Source: Streptomyces sp. G-G2 (lineage in GTDB: Bacteria > Actinomycetota > Actinomycetes > Streptomycetales > Streptomycetaceae). Taken from it: a stretch of DNA of 64,000 nt. The stretch is from the NCBI RefSeq assembly GCF_030063135.1, contig NZ_JASISO010000015.1:1-64000 (forward strand). The letters are read 5' to 3'. How positions within the stretch are numbered: the stretch's first letter is position 1; every line of letters starts with the position of its first letter. Positions 44,085 to 53,678 of this stretch are shown here, in pieces. A program made the translations under genes and the position numbers. The notes under the pieces are model-generated. The model had not been told where the DNA came from. It saw nothing but the letters and a program-made list of their open reading frames with translations, and did no database searches.

Positions 44085-44114
44085 CATTGAGAAGGCGGGC
44101 AGTAAAGAAGTCAA
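44085..44114 (-). promoter_or_regulatory. Promoter of paralogue B (TTGACT-N18-TCAATG)
   Basis: TTGACT (44109-44114) and TCAATG (44085-44090) on the minus strand, spacing 18, about 110 nt upstream of GTG 43973. The surrounding 447-nt gap (43974-44420) is less GC-rich than its flanks and also must hold the promoter of the small secreted protein on the plus strand; nothing else is evident. Confidence 0.65.
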
Positions 44115-44420
44115 TAGCGGCAATATCCGGGGCAGTCGGGAGTCGCTTGATTTTCTTCCGGTGCGAGAGTTTCCGGTGCACGTCTGTTGACTGTTTCCGC
44201 GAGCGTGGTTTCACTACAACTCGACGTCCCGTGCCGGGCGCCACACGCCCCGGTACGAGGACACCCCATCAGCGCACGGGTGTTTACCGCCCGGCACTTC
44301 TCGGCGGGCCCACGGCCCCCGATTTTCCGGTTCGTGGCTCGCGGGACACGCTCACGCCCGGCCACGGATCCGCACGCGGCTACGTCCTGCGCATCACCAC
44401 TCGGAAGGAGCACCACCGGT

Positions 44421-44942
44421 ATGAGACGCTCACGACTCCTCGGGCTGGCCGTCCTGGCCACCTCCGGCGCGCTCACGGCGACCTTCGCCGTGTCCTCGTC
44501 GGCCTTCGCCGTGGCCCCGGCCACGGCGACCGCCACCTACAACTGCGGTACCTGGGGCACCGGGCTCGGCACCGTCACCGCGACCGACTCGGGCGGGGTG
44601 AAGAAGATCAAGCTCACCTCCACCGCCATCACGATGCCCGCCGGGACCAGCGCCGACCCGAACAGCATCACCACCACCCTGAAGACGAAGAAGAACGACG
44701 GCACCGAGGTCGACTTCTCCGGCAAGGTCAACCCGGCCATGACCGGCGGCAACCCGATCACCCTGGGCGCCGTCCCGCTGAGCAGCGGCGCCCTGGCCGC
44801 CGGCAACACCACGAACTCGTGGGTGCTGACCGGTACTCCCAGTTCCACCAACTGGTCCCTGAGGATCGTGACGTCCTCGCCCACCGTCGCGACGGTGTAC
44901 TGCATCGCCACGACCAACCAGTCCTCGGTCTTCACCTGGTAA
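44421..44942 (+). CDS. Small secreted beta-rich protein
   Basis: A 173-residue exported protein. The signal peptide (MRRSRLLGLAVLATSGALTATFAVSSSAFA) is followed by a Thr/Ser-rich mature chain with two Cys (YNCGTWG near its start, VYCIAT near its end) that could form one disulfide. The mature start, ATATYNCGTWGTGLGTVTATDS, recalls the TVHC module that opens the two neighbouring Ig-like proteins, suggesting a distant common fold. AAGGAG precedes ATG 44421. It is divergent from paralogue B. Function unknown. Confidence 0.8.
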   Translation: MRRSRLLGLAVLATSGALTATFAVSSSAFAVAPATATATYNCGTWGTGLGTVTATDSGGVKKIKLTSTAITMPAGTSADPNSITTTLKTKKNDGTEVDFSGKVNPAMTGGNPITLGAVPLSSGALAAGNTTNSWVLTGTPSSTNWSLRIVTSSPTVATVYCIATTNQSSVFTW

Positions 44943-45049
44943 CCGCCCCTCCGAACCCCCGGACGGCGGCGGTCCGCCGCCCGGGGCCCCGGCCCGGTCC
45001 GGGCGGGGTGTCGTGTTGGTTCCCGGCGCAACGGGGCAGGTGTTCGGGT

Positions 45050-46291
45050 ATGCCCCTAGCAATTGCCCCAGTACGTCACTTCATCGTTCGCCACCGGGAA
45101 CCGGTGGTGGTGCAGGCCGTCCGGTCCACCGGCGCCGCCGTCGTCTCGTACGTCGTCGCGCTGAGACTCAGCAGCGAGCCCGCTCCGCTGACGGCGCCCC
45201 TGACCGCACTGCTGGTCGTACAGGTCACGCTCTACTCCACGCTCACCACGGGTATCCGCCGGGTGAACTCGGTCGTCGCGGGCGTACTGGTCGCGATCGG
45301 TTTCAGCGTGGTGGTGGGGCTGACCTGGTGGAGCCTCGGCCTGGTCATCCTGGCCTCGCTCGTCGTCGGCCGGATCGTGAAGGCGGGCGAGTTCGTTCCC
45401 GAGGTCGCGATCAGCGCGATGCTGGTGCTCGGGGTGACCCAGGTGACGGACACCGCGTGGGACCGCGTCCTGGAGACACTGATCGGCGCGGCGGTCGGCC
45501 TGCTGTGCAACGTCCTGTTCGCGCCCCCGGTGTGGGTCGAGCCCGCGAGCCAGGCGATCACCGGCCTCGCCGGGCGCATGCACGGCCTGCTGACGCACCT
45601 GGGCGGTGAACTGACGGGTCAGGCCCGGGTGACCGAAGCCACTGCCCGGCTGCACGAGGCGCGCCGTCTCGACAATGACGTCGCCGAGGTCGACGCCGCG
45701 CTGCGGCAGGCGGAGGACAGCCTGCGGCTGAACCCGAGGGTGCGCGAGGGACTCCTCTTCCGGCTGGTGCTGCGCACGGGGCTGGACACGCTGGAGATCT
45801 GCGCGGTGGTCCTGCGCGTGACCTGCCGCACCCTGGCGGACCTGGCCGACCTCGCCTCGACCGGGACGCGCGGGACGCTCCTGCCGCCCCCGATCACCGA
45901 GGCCCTGCGGGAGCTGTACGCGCACACGGCCGTCGCCGTGGTGAGTTTCGCCCGGCTGATCACCGCGCAGGTCAGCGCCAACGCCGAGGAGGCCGAGCGC
46001 GTGCTGACGGAGGAGCTGGCGACCGCCCGGCTCAGCCGGGACCGGCTGGCCGCGTTGCTGGTGGAGTACGTACGCGAGCATCCCGAGCAGTGGCACCTGC
46101 TCGGGGCGCTGCTCGCCGAGGTGGACCGGGTGCTCGACGAACTCGGCGTGGACAAACGCTCCCAGCGGCTCATGGAGGAACTCGACCGGCACGGGCGGAC
46201 GCGGCGCGAACGCTACGGGCCGCTGCGCCGCCTGAGCGGGCGGGTCCGCGCCCTGCGGCCCGGCTCCGGCTCCGGCCAGGAGGAGCGCTGA
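45050..46291 (+). CDS. FUSC-type (aromatic acid exporter-like) membrane protein
   Basis: A 413-residue protein. Five or six transmembrane helices in residues 20-170 (TAPLTALLVVQVTLYSTLTTGIRRVNSVVAGVLVAIG is the conserved FUSC/ArAE repeat) are followed by a long cytoplasmic helical domain rich in Arg, Glu and Leu (VTEATARLHEARRLDNDVAEVDAALRQAEDSL). The family includes putative aromatic-acid exporters; the substrate here is unknown. ATG 45050 is chosen over the much longer upstream frame, which overlaps the secreted protein. It converges on a second FUSC gene 10 nt away. Confidence 0.85.
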   Translation: MPLAIAPVRHFIVRHREPVVVQAVRSTGAAVVSYVVALRLSSEPAPLTAPLTALLVVQVTLYSTLTTGIRRVNSVVAGVLVAIGFSVVVGLTWWSLGLVILASLVVGRIVKAGEFVPEVAISAMLVLGVTQVTDTAWDRVLETLIGAAVGLLCNVLFAPPVWVEPASQAITGLAGRMHGLLTHLGGELTGQARVTEATARLHEARRLDNDVAEVDAALRQAEDSLRLNPRVREGLLFRLVLRTGLDTLEICAVVLRVTCRTLADLADLASTGTRGTLLPPPITEALRELYAHTAVAVVSFARLITAQVSANAEEAERVLTEELATARLSRDRLAALLVEYVREHPEQWHLLGALLAEVDRVLDELGVDKRSQRLMEELDRHGRTRRERYGPLRRLSGRVRALRPGSGSGQEER

Positions 46292-46301
46292 CACGTCGGC
46301 G

Positions 46302-48405
46302 CTACGCCCGTCGCCCGACCGGGTCGGGCCGCGCGGCCGGGGCCATCAGGGCCAGGTCGGCCGCAAGGGAGTCCAACCAGGCCATCGCCGCGAAGAACCC
46401 TGGCGGCGCGGGCGCGGGTCCGGGCCGGTCGGGGGCGGGGACGAGGACGGGGACGCCGAGCCCGGCGTCCGACGCGGCGGCGTACGGGGCGGCGGCGCGG
46501 TCCGCCGCGAGGCGCAGGCCGTCGGCCACCCGGTCCCCGTACTCCCAGACCAGCGCCTCCTCGGCCGCGCCGGGCCAGGGACCGGCCCGGGCTCCGAGGA
46601 CGCGCCGGCTGCCCCAGAGCACGTGGTGACCGGTCATCAGGGCGGCCTGCCAGTCGTGGGCCGGCGCGGCCGGGCGCTCCCGCTCGGCCTGGTACTGGGC
46701 GTACGCGCTCTCGGCCATGGTCAGCGCGTGCCGCACCCGCCGGTCAGCGTCTCCGGGGACGGCCGTCCCCACGGCGGACGTGGCCGCCCGGACCTCGTCA
46801 GCGGCGGCGCGCAGCAACGCGGCGACGGCGCGGCCCAGTTCGTCGTGGGCCCCGCGCGGCCAGGCCAGCAGTCCACAGGCGATGCCGATCAGGCTGCCGA
46901 TCAGCACGTCCAGCAGGCGAACCTCTGCCAACTGCCATGTAACCCAGGCCAGTTGGGCGAAGACCATCGACACGATCAGGGTGAACAGGGCCTGCGCCCA
47001 GCCCACTCCACGCACCGGCCCGACCGTGAAGGCGATCAGCATCAGCGGCGGCAGCACGACCTCGTACACGGTGCTCGCCTCCCCCGCCAGCGCGAGGGCC
47101 ACGCCCGCGGCGAGCGCGCCGAGGCAGGTGCCGGTCAGCGCCAGGCGGACGGTCGCCCTGGTCTGGACGGCGGTGGTGCCGGTCAGGCTGAGGACCGCGA
47201 GCATCGCCCAGAATCCGTGCGGGAGCGAGAGCAGTCCGGCGACGGCCCGGGCGGCGGCGAGGGCCAGGCCGAGCCGGACGGCGTTCTGGAAGTGCACGGA
47301 CCGGGGTCCCGTGTGCCCGGCGAGCCGGTGCCACCAGAGCCGGGGCGTGCTCTGGTGGACGTACCAGAACCGGTCGGGGGCATCGCCGTCCAGGGGCCGC
47401 GGCGCGTCCCCGTACGGCGATCTCGGCGGCGCCGCGCAGGACCAGGGCGGCGTCGGCGACCTCGACCAGCGCGGCGTACCGCAGTCCCGTCCCGGGCTCC
47501 ACGACGGGAGCGCGGGCGAGGGAGTTCCGCAGGCCTCGCAGGGTGCCGGAGCCGCTCGCGGACGGCTGCCCGTCCCGCAGCAGGGCGGCGGTCCCGTCGG
47601 CCGATTCCCCTACGGCCCGTACGAGCGCCAGCCCGGCCGGCCGGGCCCCCGGGCCGGGGGCGGGCGCGGGCAGGTGCTGGAGCCGGGCCAGCAGGGTGCG
47701 GGCCGCCAGCCCGGTGTGGGCCAGGGCGCGCTCCCGGAGTCCGGGCCCGGCGGGCCGCTCCGCCTCCGGGACCTGGGAGGACCGCAGGGCCTGGACGGCC
47801 GCCGAGGCGCTCCGCGCCCGGGCGTCGGTGAGGAGGTGGGGCGGCTCCGCCCGGGCGGCGGCGCAGCGGGCCGCTTCGGTGGCGGCGGCCGCGGCGCGGT
47901 CGCGGTAGGACGCGACGGGCGGGTCGGGCAGCACGTACGTCTCGGCGAGGACGAGCAGCAGGATCCCGGCGACGGTGCCGGTCAGGCGCTGGTCGAGGGT
48001 GTGCGGGGCGTACGGCGGGAAGCTGGGCAGGATGTAGAGCAGCTGGAGCCCGGGGGCGGCTCCCGCTGGGCGGGGTCCGGCCGCCGCACCGAAGGCCAGG
48101 CAGAAGCCGATGACCAGCATGCCGAGCACGGCGGTCAAGGTCCGTACGGCGAGCAGGCTGCCCACGACCACCAGCAGGCAGGCGGCGGGGAGGACCCGGA
48201 CGAGGACCGCGGCCCGCTGGCGTCCGGTGCCGGGGATCCGGGACAGCCCGGCCAGGGCCACGGCGGCGAAGAGCGCGTAGGTGGCGGCGGCGGGCTGGTG
48301 GAACCCGTGCAGGAACAGGTAGAAGCCGGTGCAGGCCGCGAGGGTGACCCGGACGGCCCGTCGTGCGGCGGCCGGCCCGGGGCCGGTGCCCGTTCGGAGT
48401 TCCAC
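46302..48405 (-). pseudogene. FUSC-family membrane protein split by a frameshift
   Basis: The 5' part (from about 48405) encodes membrane helices ATYALFAAVALAGLS, LVVVGSLLAVRTLTAVLGMLVIGF and a helical domain ending ALVEVADAALVLRGAAEIAV. The frame then fails at a four-base G run on the minus strand (47408-47411). One more G would restore RGDAPRPLDGDAPDRFWYVHQ and the second membrane half, [33 protein letters not shown]-like repeats and a stop at 46302. The restored protein would be about 700 residues, normal for two-module FUSC transporters. The indel is in a homopolymer, so sequencing error is as likely as true inactivation. A start at GTG 48405 is tentative. Confidence 0.75.
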
Positions 48406-49164
48406 GAGGCCGCGCACCCTCCCAGGGTCCCACCGCGGCCCCGGTGCGACACATCGAGCCGGGCCCGCTGTCAGAGACCGCCCGGGCCGGGGCCCTCGTA
48501 GAGGGCGGGCCGCTGTCGGTGCGGCTGAGCCGGAGCCCGCAGCCGCGCCCGTGCCGGTGCCGGTGCCCGAGAAGGTCCGGAAGCTGATCCCGGTCGCTGC
48601 CACGCGGTGGCGGGCCAGCAGGGCGAGTCGCGTGTGGGAGGCGTCGTCCAGGACCAGGCCCGGGGGCAGCGCGGGCCGTCGTGCGCCCTCGGTGGTCGCC
48701 GCGGACAGGAGCCGTCGTACGCGCCGGGAGGCCCGGTCGAAGCGCGGCGGGGTGGCGAGCGCGGCCGCGGCGCCGAGGGCCAGCAGGGTGGCGAAGACCC
48801 CGGCCGCGAGCGGCGAGTGGGTCGGGACGAGAACGAGGGCGCCCAGGACGCCCGTGATCCGCATGACGGCGATGTGCACGTTCAGCGGGAGTTCGCACCT
48901 GCTGCGGGTGACCATCCCGGCGGCCCGCAGGTCCCGGTCCACGGCGCTCACGACGTCCGTCCGCCGCACGTGGGCGAGCAGGTCCCCGGTGGTGTGGACG
49001 GCGCCGGGTGCCAGGTCGGCCAGTACGGCCGCCCGGACCGCGTCCGGGCTCCGCGGACCGGGGGCGATCCGCAGCCATTCGCCTGTCACGCGGTGCAGGG
49101 CGGTGATGGCGGGGTGCTCGGCCCGGAGGCGGAACCCCAGCCGGAAGACGCACGAGGCGGTCAT
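48406..49164 (-). CDS. TIGR04222-like membrane protein segment, in frame with the FUSC gene
   Basis: From ATG 49164 (AGGAGG upstream) runs MTASCVFRLGFRLRAEHPAI, then AVLADLAPGAVHTTGDLLAHVRRTDVVSAVDRDLRAAGMV, two membrane helices, and DRASRRVRRLLSAATTEGARRPALPPGLVLDDASHTRLALLARHRV. The pattern recalls the C-terminal half of TIGR04222 actinobacterial membrane proteins. No stop separates it from the FUSC sequence: it passes through a Gly/Thr/Ala linker into it. It could be a true N-terminal domain of one large protein, or a neighbour fused by deletion. The family call is tentative. Confidence 0.45.
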
Positions 49165-49249
49165 CACCGCCTCCTGGTGAACGGGCCGGGCTCGATGGTC
49201 GCCCGCGCCCGGCCCGTTCGACAACGGGCCGTATGCCAACGACGCTTCT

Positions 49250-49324
49250 GGCAAGGCGCCGTACGGGAAGCCGTCGTACGGCGAGGCCCCGTACGGCAAG
49301 GCCCCGTAGGGCAGGGCCCCGTGC
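49250..49324. repeat. Five 15-bp tandem repeats
   Basis: Units of the form GGCAAGGCCCCGTAC repeat five times with 1-4 changes each. Read on the minus strand they give a PYGxx pentapeptide repeat in frame with the downstream membrane-protein gene (an alternative start lies at 49299), so they may encode a short Pro/Tyr/Gly-rich N-terminal tail. Confidence 0.75.
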
Positions 49325-49336
49325 CGCCGCGGCCCC

Positions 49337-49852
49337 CTACGACGGCAGTGAACGGGGTTCGAGCACCCAGTGGTTGGCGTGCAGGACCCGGTCCGCGAAC
49401 GTCACGTCCTGCTCGTGGAGCAGCCGGAAGCCCAGCGACCGGCAGATCCCGTTCGAGGGGGCGTTCGATGCCGCCGGGAAGGCGTGCACCGGCCCCCATC
49501 GGCCGTCGCTCCGGGCGAGTTCCAGCACGGCGCGGACCGCTCCTTTGCCCAGCCCGCGCCCCTGGAACTCCGGCAGGACCATCCAGCCGATCTCGGTGAT
49601 CCGCTCACCGTCCTCCTCGTGGGACCAGAGGGCGACGGTTCCCGCCGACACCGCCGCGTCCCCCTCGTCCTCGTCGAGGACGATCATCTTGATCCACTGA
49701 GTGCCCGACGCCGCGTTCCGCACATCGCGGCGGACCTTCTCCGGCATGTCCTCGGGAAGCAGCGGGCCCCCGAGGTCGGCCATCATGACCGGGTCGCACC
49801 GCATCCGTACGTACGCGTCGACATCGCTGAGCCGCACATCACGCAGTCTCAT
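49337..49852 (-). CDS. GNAT family N-acetyltransferase
   Basis: A 171-residue RimI/RimJ-like acetyltransferase. The acetyl-CoA pyrophosphate loop is LPEFQGRGLGKGAVRAVLELA (Q/R-x-x-G-x-G/A), preceded by the beta-4 strand RITEIGWMV and followed by NAPSNGICRSLGF, all standard GNAT features. The acceptor is unknown. The ATG at 49852 overlaps the stop of the HEAT-like gene by 4 nt (ATGA), so the two are co-translated. Confidence 0.92.
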   Translation of the reverse strand: MRLRDVRLSDVDAYVRMRCDPVMMADLGGPLLPEDMPEKVRRDVRNAASGTQWIKMIVLDEDEGDAAVSAGTVALWSHEEDGERITEIGWMVLPEFQGRGLGKGAVRAVLELARSDGRWGPVHAFPAASNAPSNGICRSLGFRLLHEQDVTFADRVLHANHWVLEPRSLPS

Positions 49853-51249
49853 CCCTGTTCCCCGCTCCTATCGCCTGTTGCTCGCTGCCTGTTGCTCGCT
49901 GCCCCTTGCTGACCGTGTGGCCCGTCCCGCTCGTTGCCGATCGCGTCCCGGGCCTGCAGGGCGGCTCTCAGCAGGGCTTCGTCGAGCGCCATCTCGCCGT
50001 CGTGCGTGGAGTCGTTGACGGGGATGCGCGTGCTCCGGTCGATCAGCGCGGTCACCGCGGGGAGGGCGGGCAGCGCGCGTGGTCCCATCCGGGCCAGGCC
50101 CTCCAGGTAGTACGCGCCGATCCCGTAGTCGGTCAGGTACGGGGTGATGAGGGCGAGCAGGCGCGGGAGGGCGGCCGGGCCCGCGTGGCGCAGCCACAGG
50201 GGGGCGCACACGGCCTGCATGCGGGAGGGTCGCTTGAAGGTGAGGTTGTAGAGCTGCGCCGCCTGCCGGAAGGTCAGCGGGCCTTCGTCGAGCAGGGGGC
50301 CGAACAGTTCGGGCGCCCGCGCGAGCCGGTCGACGCCCACGGGCCGGGCGTCCAGGACCGCGGCGGCGGACGTGGCGTCGTAGGCGGGGCCCGGTAGGCC
50401 GCCCGGAGGGCGCCCGGATATCGGGTACGGGGTGAAGCCGGGCAGCGCCGTGAAGGCGGCGCCGTGTACGCGCAGGGCCTCCGCCGAGATCGACGCGGTC
50501 CGCAGGGCCTTGGCCACGGCCGGGCCGAGGGTCCCCGCACCGTGGCGGAGGAGCGCGGGCACCAGCTCGACCGGGGCCGAGCGCCAGGCGTGGCACGCCG
50601 TGCGGGCGAGCGCGGCGCCGAGGTCACGGGTGGCGGGCGCGGCGAGCAGGACCTTGGCGAGGTCGTACGTGTGCTGCTCCCGCTCTCGCGTGTACAGCGC
50701 CCACCCCCATCGCGCGCCGAGTCCCGGCAGTTGGAGCGCGGCCCGCTCGGCGTCGGCGAGCAGTGCGGCGTCGAGGGCGGGCCACTGCGCGGGAGGGGCG
50801 GTGCGCAGCGCTTCGAGGTGGGCGAGGAAGCGGACGGCCCCGAGGGGATCGTCGCCCAGCCCGGCGACGACGGCGCCGCCGAGGGCGTCGGCGGTGGCGG
50901 TCCGGACCACGGGGTCGGTGGACCCTGTCAGCTCCCTGAGGGCGAGGTCGCGGCGCCCGGCCTGGACCAGGAGCCCTGCGGCCAGGCGTCGTACGCCTTC
51001 GTCCGGGTCGGTGAGGCGGGCGAGCGCGGCGTCGGCCGCGCGGGGCCAGGCGGCGCCGTGGGCGAGGCTCAGGAGGAGGTCCAGGGCCCGGTGGCGCACG
51101 TGGGGGTCGGCGGAGCGGGTCAGCCGGAGCAGCCGGGCAGCCGCGGGGCCCGCGCGGTCGGCGCGCACCGCGTCCAGGACCGCGATGCGGACGGGGTGGC
51201 CGGGTGTGGTGGCGGTACCGGTGACGACGGCCTCGTCCAGCCACCTCAT
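49849..51249 (-). CDS. HEAT-repeat-like protein
   Basis: A 466-residue, Leu/Ala-rich, all-helical protein. The first 150 residues show HEAT-type repeats (PHVRHRALDLLLSLAHG, DEGVRRLAAGLLVQAGRRDLALREL, DPVVRTATADALGG); the rest continues as helical pairs without clear repeat. No catalytic motif is present; such proteins act as scaffolds. The C-terminal 20 residues (GQQGAASNRQRATGDRSGEQG) come from a short CTGTTGCTCGCTG-like repeat in DNA. The start at 51249 lies 60 nt downstream of the lipoprotein stop, on the same strand. Confidence 0.75.
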   Translation of the reverse strand: MRWLDEAVVTGTATTPGHPVRIAVLDAVRADRAGPAAARLLRLTRSADPHVRHRALDLLLSLAHGAAWPRAADAALARLTDPDEGVRRLAAGLLVQAGRRDLALRELTGSTDPVVRTATADALGGAVVAGLGDDPLGAVRFLAHLEALRTAPPAQWPALDAALLADAERAALQLPGLGARWGWALYTREREQHTYDLAKVLLAAPATRDLGAALARTACHAWRSAPVELVPALLRHGAGTLGPAVAKALRTASISAEALRVHGAAFTALPGFTPYPISGRPPGGLPGPAYDATSAAAVLDARPVGVDRLARAPELFGPLLDEGPLTFRQAAQLYNLTFKRPSRMQAVCAPLWLRHAGPAALPRLLALITPYLTDYGIGAYYLEGLARMGPRALPALPAVTALIDRSTRIPVNDSTHDGEMALDEALLRAALQARDAIGNERDGPHGQQGAASNRQRATGDRSGEQG

Positions 51250-51312
51250 GGTGCGGGGCGGTGGCCGCCCGTCCGTGCGCGGGATGGGGTCATGTCAGGG
51301 ATCATGCCACGG

Positions 51313-52047
51313 TCAGGAGATTCCGTACCACTGGCTGGCCCAGCCGGTGTTGATGGTGCTGGTCGACTGCTCGGCGAGGTTCACGGTGGGCGGCAGCGCG
51401 CTCTGGCCGGTCAGGAGTGTGCTGTAGCGGAGGTTCGGCGGGGTCAGGCCCGCGTTCACCGAGATCCCGGCGCCCGTGGACTTGAGGGTGAGGACGTTGG
51501 TGGCCCAGGTGCCGTTGAGGAGGAGGGCCACGAAGTAGGTGCCGGGAGCGGCGGTGAACGGCTTGGTCAGGGGCAGCGGTTTGGCCGTCGCGTCGGTCAT
51601 CAGCTGGGGCGAGATGTCCTCGGTGGAGGCGCGCAGGGTGCCGTGGGCGTCGTAGACCCCGAGGTAGCAGTGGGAGAGCTGGGCGTTGGGGTCCACGCCC
51701 GCGAGGCCCAGCCAGAGCTGGGACCAGGTGAGGGGTTCGCGCAGTACGACGCGTACGAGGGTGATCCGGCCGCCGACCCCGGCGACGGACTGTGCGGTCA
51801 CGTGACCCGCGTCGTTGGGGTCGCCGGTCCAGGCCAGGAGGTTCTGGTCCTGGGGCCGGGGGCCGTCGTACCCGTGGGCGCCGCCCGGCGCGGGCGTGGA
51901 GGGTGCGGGCGGGGCGGACGCCACGGCGCCGCTCGCCCGTTCGCGGGGGCTCCCACCGGACGCGGTGCACCCGGCCAGCACGAACAGCGCCGCGAGTACG
52001 GCGCCGATGGCGAGGGTGGTCGGGGCGTGGGTGGTACGGGTACGCAT
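51313..52047 (-). CDS. Lipoprotein of unknown function
   Basis: A 244-residue lipoprotein. The N-terminus MRTRTTHAPTTLAIGAVLAALFVLAGC has a lipobox (VLAGC), followed by a Ser/Ala/Pro-rich linker and a beta-rich domain (VGGRITLVRVVLREPLTWSQLWLGLAGVDPN, LRASTEDISPQLM, GTYFVALLLNGTWATNVLTL). I do not recognise the family; the fold looks like a jelly-roll carbohydrate-binding or galactose-binding type, but this is only an impression. GGGGGGA precedes ATG 52047. Confidence 0.8.
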   Translation of the reverse strand: MRTRTTHAPTTLAIGAVLAALFVLAGCTASGGSPRERASGAVASAPPAPSTPAPGGAHGYDGPRPQDQNLLAWTGDPNDAGHVTAQSVAGVGGRITLVRVVLREPLTWSQLWLGLAGVDPNAQLSHCYLGVYDAHGTLRASTEDISPQLMTDATAKPLPLTKPFTAAPGTYFVALLLNGTWATNVLTLKSTGAGISVNAGLTPPNLRYSTLLTGQSALPPTVNLAEQSTSTINTGWASQWYGIS

Positions 52048-52628
52048 GGTCCCCCCATGAGGTACGGGTGTGCCAAAGGGGCCATGGTCACACGGAGGGG
52101 TACGGTCCCCGCGCGGAGCCCCGCGGTGGGTGGCGGCGTCGCCCGGCCCCGGAGAACGGCGTGGTGGTGGAGCCACCGTGCGGTGCGGTGTCGCCGTGCG
52201 GTGCGGTGTCGTCGTACGGTGCGGTCCCGTGCCTGCGGTCTCTCCGGTGTATCAAGCCGTGGCGGATCCCGCCGGGAGGTACGGGTGGGACAAAGTCGCG
52301 CCAACCACGCCCCACGTGACGACTGCCGGTGACATCTCTGGCCCGGGGTGCGGCCCATGGCGAGCATCACCCGAGCTGACCGGCCGTGGCGCGGTGCGGC
52401 GGCCCGGGCGCCGCTGACCCGCCGGGGCGCGACGCGGCGGGACAAGGACGCACCAACCCCGTCGGACGGTACGCCGGCCGGGCGACGCGGTGCCAGGATT
52501 CCTCCCGGGTCAGGACGCCGGCCGGGTGCCGCGACACCAACCCGGCTGCCGCAGACGGGACTTCACGTCCCGTCGCGCACGCACGAGAACACCGACGCGA
52601 CACGAACACGAACACGAAGGACTACGGC
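52048..52628. other. 580-bp gap with an 18-bp tandem repeat
   Basis: No supported gene. At 52176-52229 a CCGTGCGGTGCGGTGTCG unit occurs three times (the third with four changes). The rest is GC-rich sequence with short low-complexity frames. The divergent promoters of the lipoprotein and the small membrane protein must lie here but are not recognisable. Confidence 0.5.
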
Positions 52629-52856
52629 ATGTGTGAACTGGTCTGCGAGGGGCGCGGCCACGCGGCGCTCGGCAACGCGGTGATCGTCTCCGTCTCTACC
52701 CTCTCGGCCGCGGTGCTCTGCGCCACTGGAACGCCCACGGCCGAGGCGCTGCTGCTGATCGCCGGGGCCGGGGCGACCGGCGCCGTGTCGGCGCGGCTGA
52801 GCACGGGGCGGGCGGTGCGCGAGGTGGTCCGGCGCCTGCTCAACTCCCCCGGCTGA
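52629..52856 (+). CDS. Small hypothetical membrane protein
   Basis: A 75-residue protein starting MCELVCEGRGHAALGNAV, with one or two hydrophobic segments (IVSVSTLSAAVLCATG, ALLLIAGAGATGAV) and a basic C-terminus (GRAVREVVRRLLNSPG). ATG 52629 has AAGGA 8 nt upstream; the frame is open further 5' but without sense. It is followed 12 nt later by an XRE-type gene on the same strand, so both are probably one transcript. Function unknown. Confidence 0.6.
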   Translation: MCELVCEGRGHAALGNAVIVSVSTLSAAVLCATGTPTAEALLLIAGAGATGAVSARLSTGRAVREVVRRLLNSPG

Positions 52857-52868
52857 GGGGGGCGTCCG

Positions 52869-53666
52869 GTGGGACGGCCGCAGAAGCCGGTGCCGCGGCC
52901 GACGCTGCCCTCGGGGCTGCTCGCCGCCGGGCTGCGGGACGCGCGCGCCGCGGCGGGGCTCACCTACGTCGAGCTGGCCGCGCGGGCCGGCTACAGCCGC
53001 TCGACGTTGCAACGGGCCGCCTCCGGGATCGGGGCGCCGCCGCGATCGGTGGTGGAGGCCTACGCGAGCGGCTGCGGGGTCGACCCCGCCCCGCTGCTGG
53101 CGCTGCGGGAGAAGGCGCGGGTGGAGCGGGAGACGGGCAAGCGGGGCACGGCGCTGCGTGTCCCGGGGGTGCGGCACATCATGAACGAGGCCGAGCTGGG
53201 CGCCGCCCTGTACAAGCTGCACGTGGAGTCCGGCATGCCGACGTACCGGGACATCGAGGCCCGCACCACGCGGGTCCAGGGCATCGTGCGCGTCAGCAAG
53301 ACGGCCGCCCAGCTGCTCATCACCCGCCGCAGGATCCCCAGTTCCCCGGAGCAGCTCAAGGCCCTGCTCTTCGTCTACGGGGTGCGCCCGGCCGCTCAGC
53401 GGCACTGGCTGGCCGCCTGGAGCCGGGTCGAGCGGGGGCTCGACGCCAACCGGGCCAGTGTCCGTGACGAGGAGGCGACGGCGCGTGCCCGGCGGGACCG
53501 GCTCGCCCGTCTGATCACCGCCACGTTCGAGGAACGGACCCTGGCCGACCACGGCCTCTACCAGGACCGGGCCCTGCACACCCGGTCCGCGCGGCGGGGC
53601 CTGTCGGACCCCTCTGCCACACTGCCGATCATGAACGACGGGGCACGGGGGGCACGCGACGGCTGA
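52869..53666 (+). CDS. XRE-type helix-turn-helix regulator
   Basis: A 265-residue protein. The HTH is LLAAGLRDARAAAGLTYVELAARAGYSRSTLQRAASG (residues 17-53). The middle third (MNEAELGAALYKLHVESGMPTYRDIEARTTRVQGIVRVSKTAAQLLI) resembles the long N-terminal region of Streptomyces helix-turn-helix proteins that sit beside small partner genes. The last 60 residues are basic. The start is GTG 52869. The downstream gene begins 12 nt after its stop. Confidence 0.8.
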   Translation: MGRPQKPVPRPTLPSGLLAAGLRDARAAAGLTYVELAARAGYSRSTLQRAASGIGAPPRSVVEAYASGCGVDPAPLLALREKARVERETGKRGTALRVPGVRHIMNEAELGAALYKLHVESGMPTYRDIEARTTRVQGIVRVSKTAAQLLITRRRIPSSPEQLKALLFVYGVRPAAQRHWLAAWSRVERGLDANRASVRDEEATARARRDRLARLITATFEERTLADHGLYQDRALHTRSARRGLSDPSATLPIMNDGARGARDG

Positions 53667-53678
53667 AGGTGATGACAC

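Noticed and set aside
52176..52229. CRISPR-like repeat
   Set aside because: The 18-bp units are directly adjacent with no unique spacers. The same applies to the 15-bp units at 49250 and the 7-bp units at 54335.
50464..52332. A 622-codon plus-strand frame opposite the HEAT-like and lipoprotein genes
   Set aside because: It is Gly/Val/Arg-rich antisense reading of two well-supported genes.
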